NCBI GenBank assembly: GCA_020057015.1
Contig: JAGVGS010000136.1
Location: forward strand, 1-9,692
From: Candidatus Omnitrophota bacterium
Lineage (GTDB): Bacteria; Omnitrophota; Gorgyraeia; Aquiviventales; Aquiviventaceae
Reading direction: 5' to 3'
Length of the DNA: 9,692 nucleotides
Part shown: in pieces, positions 1 to 6,142 of the stretch
How the letters are laid out: each line of letters opens with the position of its first letter
Numbering within the stretch: position 1 is the first letter of the stretch
Translations under genes and position numbers: made by a program
Notes under the pieces: model-generated
What the model was told of the DNA's origin: nothing
What the model saw: the letters and a program-made list of their open reading frames with translations, nothing else
The model's database searches: none

Positions 1-131
1 GGGTGCACGCGGCCGCTCGGCTGCGAGCCGGCACTCCAAATCTCCCAGTCAGGGGCCAAGGATTTCGCAAACGCCTCGGCCATCTGCGACCGGCACGAAT
101 TGGCCACACACACAAACACCACGCTCGGCAT
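1..131 (-). CDS. Arsenate reductase / low-molecular-weight tyrosine phosphatase family, N-terminal part (cut by window edge)
   Basis: The first 43 codons of a gene that runs off the left edge. The ATG at 131 follows an in-frame TGA by one codon and has AGGTG seven bases upstream, so the start is well set. The peptide carries the phosphatase P-loop C-x5-R as CVANSCR (Cys8 to Arg14), followed by SQMAE and a later SAGSQPSG stretch. This pattern is typical of thioredoxin-coupled ArsC enzymes, which reduce arsenate to arsenite using the P-loop Cys as nucleophile and two later Cys residues. It is also shared with protein tyrosine phosphatases of the same fold. The distal Cys pair that would separate the two lies outside the window. 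The gene begins 30 nt after the superoxide dismutase stop, downstream of thioredoxin reductase, which fits a Trx-dependent reductase. The family is fairly sure and the arsenate role is inferred. Confidence 0.82.
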   Translation of the reverse strand, partial: MPSVVFVCVANSCRSQMAEAFAKSLAPDWEIWSAGSQPSGRVH

Positions 132-161
132 AGCTCAGCACCTGGCACCGCGGGGGCAGGC

Positions 162-668
162 TCACGCCTCTTCGATGATCCCGCAGCCGATGCGCCCGCC
201 AGCGTTGCCGGTGGGCTGGCCGAAGTCATCGCGCTTCTCATGGAGAATCATTGCCCGGCCCGTCACATCTTTCAACAACACGCCAGGCAGCGTCGCCTCC
301 AGCGTCCCGGTGCCGTCGGCCTGTACCGTGATGTTGCCCAGGTCTCCGCCATGCGCCTTGTGGGGCCCATCCTGCGGCAGCAATCCATGCGGCGCCTGCG
401 CCGGGTTGAAGTGGCCGCCCGCGGCAAGGCCTGCCTCGGCGCAGCTGCCTTGCTCATGGATATGGATGCCGTGATCGCCCGCAGCCACCCCGGTCACCCG
501 GATGGCCACATGAAGTCCCTCAGCTTGCTCCGTGAGGGTGACGGTGCCGGCCACGGCACTGCCGGGTGTGGTGGCCCCCAGCGTGGCATGCCCGGTACGC
601 AACAGCGCCCCGGCGCCGCAGGCCGCCATCACGCACACAAGACCCATCCCCCGCCGCAGACGCGTCAT
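162..668 (-). CDS. sodC: Cu/Zn superoxide dismutase, exported
   Basis: A 168-aa enzyme that converts superoxide to oxygen and hydrogen peroxide, expected in the periplasm. Metal ligands are visible: His69 and His71 in GIHIHE (Cu), bridging His86 in GGHFNP, His94, His106 and Asp109 in HGGDLGN (Zn), and His143 (Cu). The C-terminal signature GNAGGRIGCG holds the catalytic Arg159. Cys76 and Cys162 can form the conserved disulfide. The N-terminus (MTRLRR, then a hydrophobic stretch to GHA near residue 28) is a signal peptide. Cys17 after VMAA is a weak lipobox, so lipid anchoring is possible. I chose the ATG at 668 because it lies one base after the trxB stop. An open frame extends further upstream to 785, but that stretch overlaps trxB and looks nothing like SOD. 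Co-transcription with trxB is very likely. Confidence 0.96.
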   Translation of the reverse strand: MTRLRRGMGLVCVMAACGAGALLRTGHATLGATTPGSAVAGTVTLTEQAEGLHVAIRVTGVAAGDHGIHIHEQGSCAEAGLAAGGHFNPAQAPHGLLPQDGPHKAHGGDLGNITVQADGTGTLEATLPGVLLKDVTGRAMILHEKRDDFGQPTGNAGGRIGCGIIEEA

Positions 669-669
669 G

Positions 670-1614
670 TCAGTGCACCCCTTGTTCAGCCAGCCAGCGC
701 TCGGCATCCATCGCGGCCATGCAGCCGCTGCCAGCCGCGGTGATCGCCTGGCGGTAGCGCTTATCCTGCACATCGCCGCACGCAAACACCCCAGGCACCG
801 ACGTGTACGTAGACCCCGGCTTCGTCAGGATATAGTCCTCGGGACTCAAGTCCAGCTGCCCCTTGAAAAGCGCGGTGTTCGGCTGGTGGCCGAGGGCGTA
901 AAACACGCCGCCGCACGCCAGCTCCCGCTGCTGCTGCGTGCGCACGTCCTGCACGCGCACGCCCGAGACCGCCTCCTGGCCCAGCACGTCGAGGACCACG
1001 GTGTTCCAGACCAGCTCGATCTTCGGATGCTTGAGCACCCGCTCTTGCATGATTTTCGAGGCGCGCAGCGCCTCGCGCCGATGCACCAAGTAGACCTTGG
1101 ACGCGAATTTCGTGAGGTACAGCGCCTCTTCGGCGGCCGAATCGCCGCCGCCGACGACCACCAGCGGCTTGTTGCGGAATATCGGCAGCGCCCCGTCGCA
1201 CACCGCGCACGCGGACATGCCCTGGTGCCACAGTCTCGGTTCGCTGGGCAAGTGCAGGCGCTTGGCCGTCGCCCCGGTGGCGATGATCAGCGCCTGGGCA
1301 TGCACCATCTGTTGGCCCGAGGTGACGGTAAAGGGCGGCTGAGAGAGATCCGCCTGCGTGACGTCTTCGGTGAGGATGCGCGTGCCAAAGCGCACAGACT
1401 GCTCGCGGAAGGCGGCCATGAGGGCCTGGCCGTCCACCCCCTGAGGAAAGCCGGGATAATTCTCCACCTCGGTGGTGGTCATCAGCTGGCCGCCCGGAGT
1501 GCCGCCGGCAGCAAACCCCTCGAACATCAGGGGCTGGAGATTGGCCCGGGCCGCGTAAATGGCGGCCGTGTGGCCAGCCGGCCCGGAACCGATAATCACC
1601 ACGCGCTCCACCAT
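670..1614 (-). CDS. trxB: Thioredoxin reductase
   Basis: A 314-aa NADPH-dependent flavoenzyme that reduces thioredoxin in the cytoplasm. Visible parts in order: the FAD-binding GSGPAG loop (9-14), GGQLMTTTEVENYPGF (41-56), the redox-active CAVC pair at 136-139 followed by DG, the NADPH-binding GGGDSA (155-160) with HRR (178-180), and the C-terminal FAD motif CGDVQD (279-284). Length is normal for low-molecular-weight TrxR. The ATG at 1614 is the likely start. A TTG one codon earlier is possible, and no strong ribosome binding site precedes either. The gene starts seven bases after the stop of a 36-aa Cys-cluster ORF and is followed one base later by sodC, so translation is probably coupled. 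No thioredoxin gene lies in the window, but the redoxin and the ArsC-like protein nearby are plausible end users of the reducing power. Confidence 0.97.
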   Translation of the reverse strand: MVERVVIIGSGPAGHTAAIYAARANLQPLMFEGFAAGGTPGGQLMTTTEVENYPGFPQGVDGQALMAAFREQSVRFGTRILTEDVTQADLSQPPFTVTSGQQMVHAQALIIATGATAKRLHLPSEPRLWHQGMSACAVCDGALPIFRNKPLVVVGGGDSAAEEALYLTKFASKVYLVHRREALRASKIMQERVLKHPKIELVWNTVVLDVLGQEAVSGVRVQDVRTQQQRELACGGVFYALGHQPNTALFKGQLDLSPEDYILTKPGSTYTSVPGVFACGDVQDKRYRQAITAAGSGCMAAMDAERWLAEQGVH

Positions 1615-1621
1615 CAACGGA

Positions 1622-1732
1622 CTAGCACGAGCAGCAGGAACAGCTACCGCCGGACATCGGCTTCTTCGGCGCCGCTTTCTTCGAGGCTTTGGTCGTCTTG
1701 GGTCGTTTAGCGGTCTTGCGCTTGGTGGCCAT
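1622..1732 (-). CDS. 36-aa Lys-rich small protein with C-terminal Cys cluster
   Basis: A short ORF of 36 residues. The ATG at 1732 has a strong ribosome binding site (AGGGGG, six bases upstream) and overlaps the end of the upstream coiled-coil gene by 26 nt in another frame. It stops seven bases before trxB. The first 25 residues are highly basic, with Lys or Arg at about every second to third position mixed with Thr, Ala and Pro, like the tails of histone H1-like bacterial proteins. After SGGS the last six residues are CSCCSC, giving four Cys at positions 31, 33, 34 and 36. I do not recognise a family. A terminal Cys cluster could bind metal (metallothionein-like), form a disulfide relay, or be a thioredoxin target, and the basic part could bind nucleic acid. 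The Shine-Dalgarno site and tight packing argue that it is translated; the function is unknown. Confidence 0.68.
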   Translation of the reverse strand: MATKRKTAKRPKTTKASKKAAPKKPMSGGSCSCCSC

Positions 1733-2105
1733 CAGTCACCCCCTGTCGTTGAGCCACTTGCTCTTCCAGCGTTTTCACGCGAATGATGATCGTTTGCCGC
1801 TCGGCTTCCAGCATCCTGACGCGCTCTTCCAGCGCAGCCACCCGGCCCTCACCCGCCTCGAACTTCCCTCGCACCTGGCCGAATTTCATGCTGAGGTAGG
1901 CCTCCACCGGCACAGGGCCCAACTGGCCATCCTTCTGCTGAATGGGCCAGTCCTGGGGCAGCAACAGATGGTGATTCGCCTCGACGCGCACCGTCATGTG
2001 CTCATCGGTCAGCACAGCTTCGGGGGCCTCGGCGGCGCACGCCTGCGGCACCCACGCGCTGCTGCCGATCACCCACGCCGCGGCCATCAGCTGAGGAAGC
2101 CTCAT
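1707..2105 (-). CDS. Exported protein with C-terminal coiled coil, unknown function
   Basis: A 132-aa protein of no family I recognise. Residues 1-24 form a Sec signal peptide (MRLPQ, a hydrophobic stretch, cleavage likely after ACA). The middle (30-70) is a short region with several His and Pro residues. Residues 75-121 are rich in charged heptad-like segments (GRVAALEERVRMLEAER, then IIIRVKTLEEQVAQ) and should form a coiled coil. It is therefore probably a small periplasmic, perhaps oligomeric, protein. I chose the ATG at 2105, where the signal peptide begins cleanly; a TTG one codon upstream (2108) is the alternative. It starts six bases after the apt stop, and its tail is overlapped by the small Cys-cluster ORF. 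Nothing in it shows catalysis. Confidence 0.8.
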   Translation of the reverse strand: MRLPQLMAAAWVIGSSAWVPQACAAEAPEAVLTDEHMTVRVEANHHLLLPQDWPIQQKDGQLGPVPVEAYLSMKFGQVRGKFEAGEGRVAALEERVRMLEAERQTIIIRVKTLEEQVAQRQGVTDGHQAQDR

Positions 2106-2111
2106 CAAATC

Positions 2112-2669
2112 TTAGTATTGCACCAGCGAAATGACCGGATGCGGCTGCAGGCGCTCGCGGCCCTTCAGCGCCGTCAATTCAATGAGGAAGGCCAGCTCGA
2201 TGATCCGCGCCCCGCACTGCTCGATGAGCTGGATGGTGGCTCCCATGGTGCCGCCGGTGGCGAGCAGATCATCCACCAGCACCACGGTATCGCCGGCCTT
2301 GAGCGCATCCTGATGGATTTCGAGCGTGTCCTGGCCGTATTCGAGGGAATAGCTGGCGCGGTATGTCTTATGGGGCAGCTTACCTTTCTTGCGCACCGGC
2401 ACGACGCCCACGCCCAGTTCATAGGCGAGCGCTGAGCCGACGATGAGGCCGCGCGATTCAATCGCCACGATCGCGCGCGGCCGCTGGCCCTGATGGCGGT
2501 GCGCTAGCGCCTGGATCGCGCGGCGAAACATCGCGCCATCCTGCAGCAGCGGCGTGATGTCGCGGAACAAGATCCCCTTGACCGGAAAATCCGGAATATC
2601 GCGGATCGCGCGCCGAAACGCGGCCGCATCGGCCAGCGCGGAGGCGGATGCGTGGTGAGGCGTGCTCAT
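2112..2669 (-). CDS. apt: Adenine phosphoribosyltransferase
   Basis: A 185-aa cytoplasmic purine-salvage enzyme that joins adenine to PRPP to give AMP and pyrophosphate. The N-terminal IRDIPDFPVKGILFRDITPLL (22-42) is the characteristic Apt hood region. AIESRGLIVGSALA (69-82) and the basic RKKGKLP loop (93-99) follow. The PRPP-binding motif VVLVDDLLATGGT spans 129-141. Length is normal for the family, with about a dozen extra residues at the N-terminus. The start overlaps the uppP stop as ATGA, which indicates translational coupling. A purine nucleoside phosphorylase lies two genes upstream in the same operon, so adenine released there could be recycled here. Confidence 0.97.
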   Translation of the reverse strand: MSTPHHASASALADAAAFRRAIRDIPDFPVKGILFRDITPLLQDGAMFRRAIQALAHRHQGQRPRAIVAIESRGLIVGSALAYELGVGVVPVRKKGKLPHKTYRASYSLEYGQDTLEIHQDALKAGDTVVLVDDLLATGGTMGATIQLIEQCGARIIELAFLIELTALKGRERLQPHPVISLVQY

Positions 2670-3469
2670 AACACGGCGATGATCCAGACGGCCGCAGCCA
2701 ACACCAGCCGGTACCAGCCAAACACCGCCAGCCCGTGCCGGGTGAGATACCGGATAAACCCCTTAATCGCCAGCGCCGCCACGACGCCGGCGGCCAAATA
2801 CCCGCAAGCCAACGAAACCGGCCCCACGTCGCGCCACAGCGCCGGGCCATGGCGCGTCAGGTCCAGCACCGTCGCCGCGCCCAGCGTCGGCAGCGCCAAC
2901 AGAAAGCTATACTCGGCTGCCGCGGTCGGGCTGAGGCCGCACCACAATCCTGCCAACAGCGTGACCATCGCGCGCGACGTGCCGGGCCAGAGCGCCACAC
3001 ACTGGGCCAACCCGATGCCGCACGCCTGCCGCCAGGTGAGGCTCTCCAGCGCCTGGCCCGAGCTGGTGCTGCGCCACCGGTCGGCGACGATCATCAGTAC
3101 GCCGCCGGCGGCTAAGGCCCACACCACAGGCCACACGTGGAACAACGAGGCCTTGATCGCGCCATGCCAGAGCAGCCCAGCGACAGCAGCCGGCAAGAAG
3201 CTGACCGCCAGGTTGAGGAAGAGCCGGCGACCTTGGCGATCGCCGCCCCCTAGCCCGCGCCCCATGGCCGCTACCTGGCGACGGTACAGGCCCAACACCG
3301 CCGCCAAGGCCCCGGCCTGGATCACCACTTCGAAGGCCTTCACCGCTTCTCCCTGCAGGCGCAGTACGCGCGCTGCCAAGATCAGGTGCCCTGTGGAGGA
3401 CACCGGGAGAAACTCGGTGAGACCTTCAACCACCCCCAGGAGGGCGGCTTGCCATGGCGCGATCGTCAG
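2666..3469 (-). CDS. uppP: Undecaprenyl-diphosphatase (BacA/UppP family), probable non-standard start
   Basis: An integral membrane enzyme that removes a phosphate from undecaprenyl diphosphate, recycling the lipid carrier for peptidoglycan and other envelope polymers. Motif 1, EGLTEFLPVSSTGHL, and motif 2, PGTSRAMVTLLAG, are both present, with several hydrophobic segments and a C-terminal membrane helix. The first standard start codon is the GTG at 3433, but that removes the helix normally preceding EGLTEF. The 12 in-frame codons upstream (3469-3434) encode LTIAPWQAALLG, which matches the usual family N-terminus, and an in-frame TAA lies just beyond at 3473-3475. There is no ATG, GTG or TTG in that stretch, so the start is probably the CTG at 3469 or a neighbouring non-standard codon. 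That gives 267 aa, typical for the family. If only standard starts are allowed the gene is 2666-3433. It overlaps apt as ATGA. Confidence 0.93.
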   Translation of the reverse strand: MTIAPWQAALLGVVEGLTEFLPVSSTGHLILAARVLRLQGEAVKAFEVVIQAGALAAVLGLYRRQVAAMGRGLGGGDRQGRRLFLNLAVSFLPAAVAGLLWHGAIKASLFHVWPVVWALAAGGVLMIVADRWRSTSSGQALESLTWRQACGIGLAQCVALWPGTSRAMVTLLAGLWCGLSPTAAAEYSFLLALPTLGAATVLDLTRHGPALWRDVGPVSLACGYLAAGVVAALAIKGFIRYLTRHGLAVFGWYRLVLAAAVWIIAVL

Positions 3470-3472
3470 CCC

Positions 3473-3646
3473 TTACCGTCCGCTCTGCTTGCGCTTGGCA
3501 AAACAGTCGCGGCAGTAGACCGGGCGGGCTCCGCTGGGCTTAAACGGCACTTCGCACTCTTTGCCGCAATCGCCGCACGTCGCCTTATGCATTTCCCGCG
3601 GTCCCCCGCCAAATCCTGCTCCTGGTCTTCCGCCCCCAAAGGACAT
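3473..3646 (-). CDS. Small CxxC-x17-CxxC zinc-ribbon protein
   Basis: A 57-aa protein. A Gly/Arg-rich N-terminal third is followed by a compact metal-binding module: Cys24 and Cys27 (CGDC), an extra Cys31, then VPFKPSGARPVYC to Cys45 and Cys48 (CRDC). The spacing matches the CxxC-x17-CxxC domain, known as stand-alone short proteins and as tails in several candidate phyla. It probably binds one zinc, perhaps with RNA, given the basic ends. The ATG at 3646 is preceded by a perfect AGGAGG five bases upstream, which decides the start over the GTG at 3667. Its TAA stop lies three bases before the proposed CTG start of uppP, so ribosomes finishing here could restart there. The exact role is unknown. 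Confidence 0.88.
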   Translation of the reverse strand: MSFGGGRPGAGFGGGPREMHKATCGDCGKECEVPFKPSGARPVYCRDCFAKRKQSGR

Positions 3647-3673
3647 CCGTCCCTCCTGTTTTGCCACCCAAGG

Positions 3674-3688
3674 CCCCCTCCGCGGGGG
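3674..3688 (-). other. Short GC hairpin between phosphorylase and zinc-ribbon genes
   Basis: Five C and five G residues flank a five-base loop in the 63-nt gap between the two genes. It has no following T-run on the transcribed strand, so it is not a classical intrinsic terminator. It could stall polymerase weakly or shield mRNA. Weak evidence. Confidence 0.3.
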
Positions 3689-3709
3689 ATGCTCAAGCAG
3701 CGCTTCCGC

Positions 3710-4555
3710 TTACACTGACACCGATGCCAACACCGGCGGCACGGGCAAGGCCAGCACGCCGGTCAACAGCTGGGTCAAGAAAGGTTCGGTGGCCGCAGCC
3801 ACGCGCAGCAATGCCTCGACTGAGGCTGGCTGCAGCGCTTCCGGAATGCAGGCATCCGACACGACCACGACGGCCAGCACGCGCAGGCCGCCATGACGGG
3901 CGGTCAAGACTTCCGGCACCATGGACATGCCCACGACATCGGCCCCGATCTGCCGCAGAAACCGGTACTCGGCGCGCGTCTCCAGATTCGGACCCGCCAC
4001 CGCGGCGTAGACCCCTTCGCGCAGCGGCAGCTGATGCGCACGCGCCACCTCGAGGGCCGCCGCGCGCAGCGCCGGATCATAGGGCTCTGACATGTCGGGA
4101 AACCGTGGGCCCAGCGTCTCCTCATTGGGCCCGATGAGCGGGTTGAGTCCCATGAGATTGAGATGATCCTCGAGCAGCACCAGCGACCCCGGCGGCATGG
4201 CCGGGTTCATGCTGCCCACGATGCTGGTCAGAAACAGCGTCTGCGCGCCCAGTGCTCGCACGAGGCGCACGGGAAAGCTCACCTGCGCCATCGAGTAGCC
4301 CTCATAGGCGTGGAAGCGGCCGGCCAAGACCACCACCGGCTGGTGGCTCAGCGTGCCGAGCAAAAGTTTGCCTTCATGGCCCGGCGCTGTGGCCGCCGGC
4401 ATATGCGGGATCGCCGCGTAGGGGATCTGGGCCTCCACCTGCATCGAGTGGATGAGCCCGCCCAACCCCGAACCCAGGATGAGGGCCGTCGCGGGCTGCA
4501 GGCGGCTGTGCCGCCGGATGGCGCGTACGGCTTCGTCGAGCTGCTGGGTGAGCAT
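3710..4555 (-). CDS. Purine nucleoside phosphorylase family (trimeric PNP/MTAP type) with altered base pocket
   Basis: A 281-aa phosphorylase of the trimeric PNP/MTA phosphorylase family, which splits purine nucleosides with phosphate into free base and sugar-1-phosphate. Visible: the phosphate loop GSGLGG (28-33), PGHEGKL (58-64), GRFHAYEGY (79-87), VAGPNLETRAE (186-196) with the base-contact Glu192, and GMSMVPEV (209-216). Two sites depart from the usual guanosine/inosine enzymes. The expected TNAAGG is TSIVGS (110-115), and the purine-binding Asn of the ITN motif is Asp234 in VVSDACIP. MTA phosphorylases, which take 6-aminopurines, have Asp there. With apt downstream, adenosine or methylthioadenosine is a reasonable substrate, but this is inferred. 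The start ATG overlaps the redoxin stop as TGATG. Confidence 0.93.
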   Translation of the reverse strand: MLTQQLDEAVRAIRRHSRLQPATALILGSGLGGLIHSMQVEAQIPYAAIPHMPAATAPGHEGKLLLGTLSHQPVVVLAGRFHAYEGYSMAQVSFPVRLVRALGAQTLFLTSIVGSMNPAMPPGSLVLLEDHLNLMGLNPLIGPNEETLGPRFPDMSEPYDPALRAAALEVARAHQLPLREGVYAAVAGPNLETRAEYRFLRQIGADVVGMSMVPEVLTARHGGLRVLAVVVVSDACIPEALQPASVEALLRVAAATEPFLTQLLTGVLALPVPPVLASVSV

Positions 4556-5163
4556 CAGTATTTGACTGAACAGCCGTAGGATTTGGTCTGCGGCACCGAG
4601 ATCGGCTGGCCCCGCTGCGCTTCCCGCAAGGCTTGCCGCACATAATTCGTCGCCCCCGGCACGTCGGCCGGATCGGGGGTGGGGCGGTCATCGATGGCCC
4701 CGGCGTAGATCAAGACGCCCTCGGGATTGACCACGAACATGTGGGGGGTGGTCTTCGCGCCATACTGCCGGCCTACCTCGCCGTGCGGATCCAGCAGCAC
4801 CGCGGTGGCCGCCACCCCTTCGCGGTCGATAAAGGCCCGGGCTTGCTCCGCGAGCAGGTGGCCCTGGTTGCCAGGAGCCGAAGAGTCGATCGCCAGCCAC
4901 GTGACCCCCTCACGGGTCATCTCCTGCTGCAAGGCTTGCATGTTGCCGGTGCCATAGTGCTTGCGCACAAAGGGGCATTCGGGATTGAACCATTCGAGCA
5001 CGACGTACGTGCCGTGAAACTCGGAGAGATGGCGCGGCGCGCCGTGGGCGTCGGTCAAGGTAAAGTCCGGGGCCGGCGCGCCCACGCTAACCCCCTGCGC
5101 CCCTACGGAAGCGGCCATGAGCCACACGGCCCCGCCCAGCACGGCCAAGAATCGTTGTCGCAT
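4555..5163 (-). CDS. Exported thioredoxin-fold redoxin (AhpC/TSA-like)
   Basis: A 202-aa secreted redox protein. Residues 1-22 form a signal peptide (MRQRF, a hydrophobic stretch, VGAQ). The redoxin domain follows: PAPDFTLTDAHG, then EWFNPECPFVRKHY with the reactive Cys63, LDPHGEVGRQYGAKTTPHMFVV with the cis-Pro at 140, and a C-terminal YGCSVKY with Cys198. There is one Cys in the PECPF site rather than CxxC, so Cys198 may be the resolving partner. This is a recognisable subfamily of thioredoxin-family redoxins whose substrate is not settled: peroxide or a protein disulfide. I chose the ATG at 5163 because it begins the signal peptide and has AGGAAAGG a few bases upstream; the frame extends to 5262 but overlaps the kinase gene. 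The kinase gene stops 19 nt upstream. Family confident, substrate unknown. Confidence 0.93.
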   Translation of the reverse strand: MRQRFLAVLGGAVWLMAASVGAQGVSVGAPAPDFTLTDAHGAPRHLSEFHGTYVVLEWFNPECPFVRKHYGTGNMQALQQEMTREGVTWLAIDSSAPGNQGHLLAEQARAFIDREGVAATAVLLDPHGEVGRQYGAKTTPHMFVVNPEGVLIYAGAIDDRPTPDPADVPGATNYVRQALREAQRGQPISVPQTKSYGCSVKY

Positions 5164-5182
5164 CCTCGTGCCTTTCCTTCGC

Positions 5183-6142
5183 TCAGCCAGCGGGATGTTT
5201 GGGGAGCCGCACCACAAAACGACTGCCGCCGCCAGGGGGGGCCTCCACCCAGATCCGGCCATAGTGCAATTGGACGATGTCCCGCGCGATGGGCAGCCCT
5301 AAACCCGAGCCTTCGATGCGCGAGTCGATCCGCTCAAACTTGTTGAAGACCCGGTCGCGGTCGCCTTCGACAATCCCCACGCCGGTGTCGGTCACCTCGG
5401 CGCGCCAAAATTCCAGTTCCTCCATCAGCCGCAGGGTAATCCCGCCTTGCTCGGTAAACTTGATCGCATTGGACATCAAGTTGACAAACACCTGCTGCAG
5501 CCGATCGCGGTCGCCGACGATGCGCGCGGGCAATTCCGGCACATCCACGGTGATGGACAGCCCGCGCTCCTTGGCCGAGCCGGCATACAGCTGGGCCACG
5601 GAACGCAGCACCTCTTGCACCACCACCTCCTGGCGCTTCATCGGCAGCTTGCCGGCCTCAATGCGCGAGAGATCCAGGAGGTCGGAAACCAGCCGCGTCA
5701 AACGGTTGGCCTCTTTTTGGCACATTTCGAGCGGCTCGCGCTGGTCAGCCGTCAGCTCGCCGTGCAGCCCGTCGGCCAGGTTATCCAGCGCCCCCTTGAA
5801 CACCGAGAGCGGCGAGCGGAACTCGTGCGCCACGTTGCCGACGAACGAAGCCTGCTGCTCATAGAGCTCCTTGAGCTTGGCATTGGCGGTCATGAGCTGC
5901 TCGATCACGCGGCGGATCACAATGCGGGCCAAAAGCAGGCCCAGCAAGGCGATCAGCACGGCCATGAGAAAATAGACGCCGTTGAGCCCCTCGAGCACCT
6001 TGATGGTAAAGAACTTCACCGTGATCAAATAACAGCAAATGAGCAGCGGGATAATGCTCATCAGGCTGAAGGCCACGTTGAACTCAGAGAGCAAGCGCCG
6101 GGGCACGCCCTTGTCGACCGTGTACGGTGCGCTGGCGCTCAT
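5183..6142 (-). CDS. Membrane sensor histidine kinase without an evident sensor domain
   Basis: A 319-aa histidine kinase. Two hydrophobic segments (about 24-45 and 55-75) are joined by a loop of only about ten residues, so there is no periplasmic sensor domain. A short helical linker (76-98) leads to the HisKA domain with phospho-accepting His106 in VAHEFRSPL. The HATPase domain shows the N-box NLMSNAIKF (Asn225), the G1 box DTGVGI (Asp252), FNKFER and the G2 box GSGLGLPIA (278-286). All catalytic motifs look intact. The start overlaps the stop of the lipoprotein-like gene as ATGA. With so little exposed outside, it likely senses within the membrane or through a partner, and the coupled lipoprotein is the obvious candidate. 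The only response regulator visible is the partial one at the right edge. Confidence 0.95.
   Translation of the reverse strand: MSASAPYTVDKGVPRRLLSEFNVAFSLMSIIPLLICCYLITVKFFTIKVLEGLNGVYFLMAVLIALLGLLLARIVIRRVIEQLMTANAKLKELYEQQASFVGNVAHEFRSPLSVFKGALDNLADGLHGELTADQREPLEMCQKEANRLTRLVSDLLDLSRIEAGKLPMKRQEVVVQEVLRSVAQLYAGSAKERGLSITVDVPELPARIVGDRDRLQQVFVNLMSNAIKFTEQGGITLRLMEELEFWRAEVTDTGVGIVEGDRDRVFNKFERIDSRIEGSGLGLPIARDIVQLHYGRIWVEAPPGGGSRFVVRLPKHPAG

Noticed and set aside
532..1710. Plus-strand open frame of 392 codons
   Set aside because: Antisense shadow of trxB and sodC, with low-complexity His/Arg-rich translation.
2458..2850. Minus-strand open frame of 130 codons across the uppP/apt junction
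   Set aside because: It overlaps two firmly identified genes in a different frame and lacks motifs.
3674..3688. Intrinsic terminator between the phosphorylase and zinc-ribbon genes
   Set aside because: The stem is only five base pairs and no T-run follows; it is listed only as a weak hairpin.
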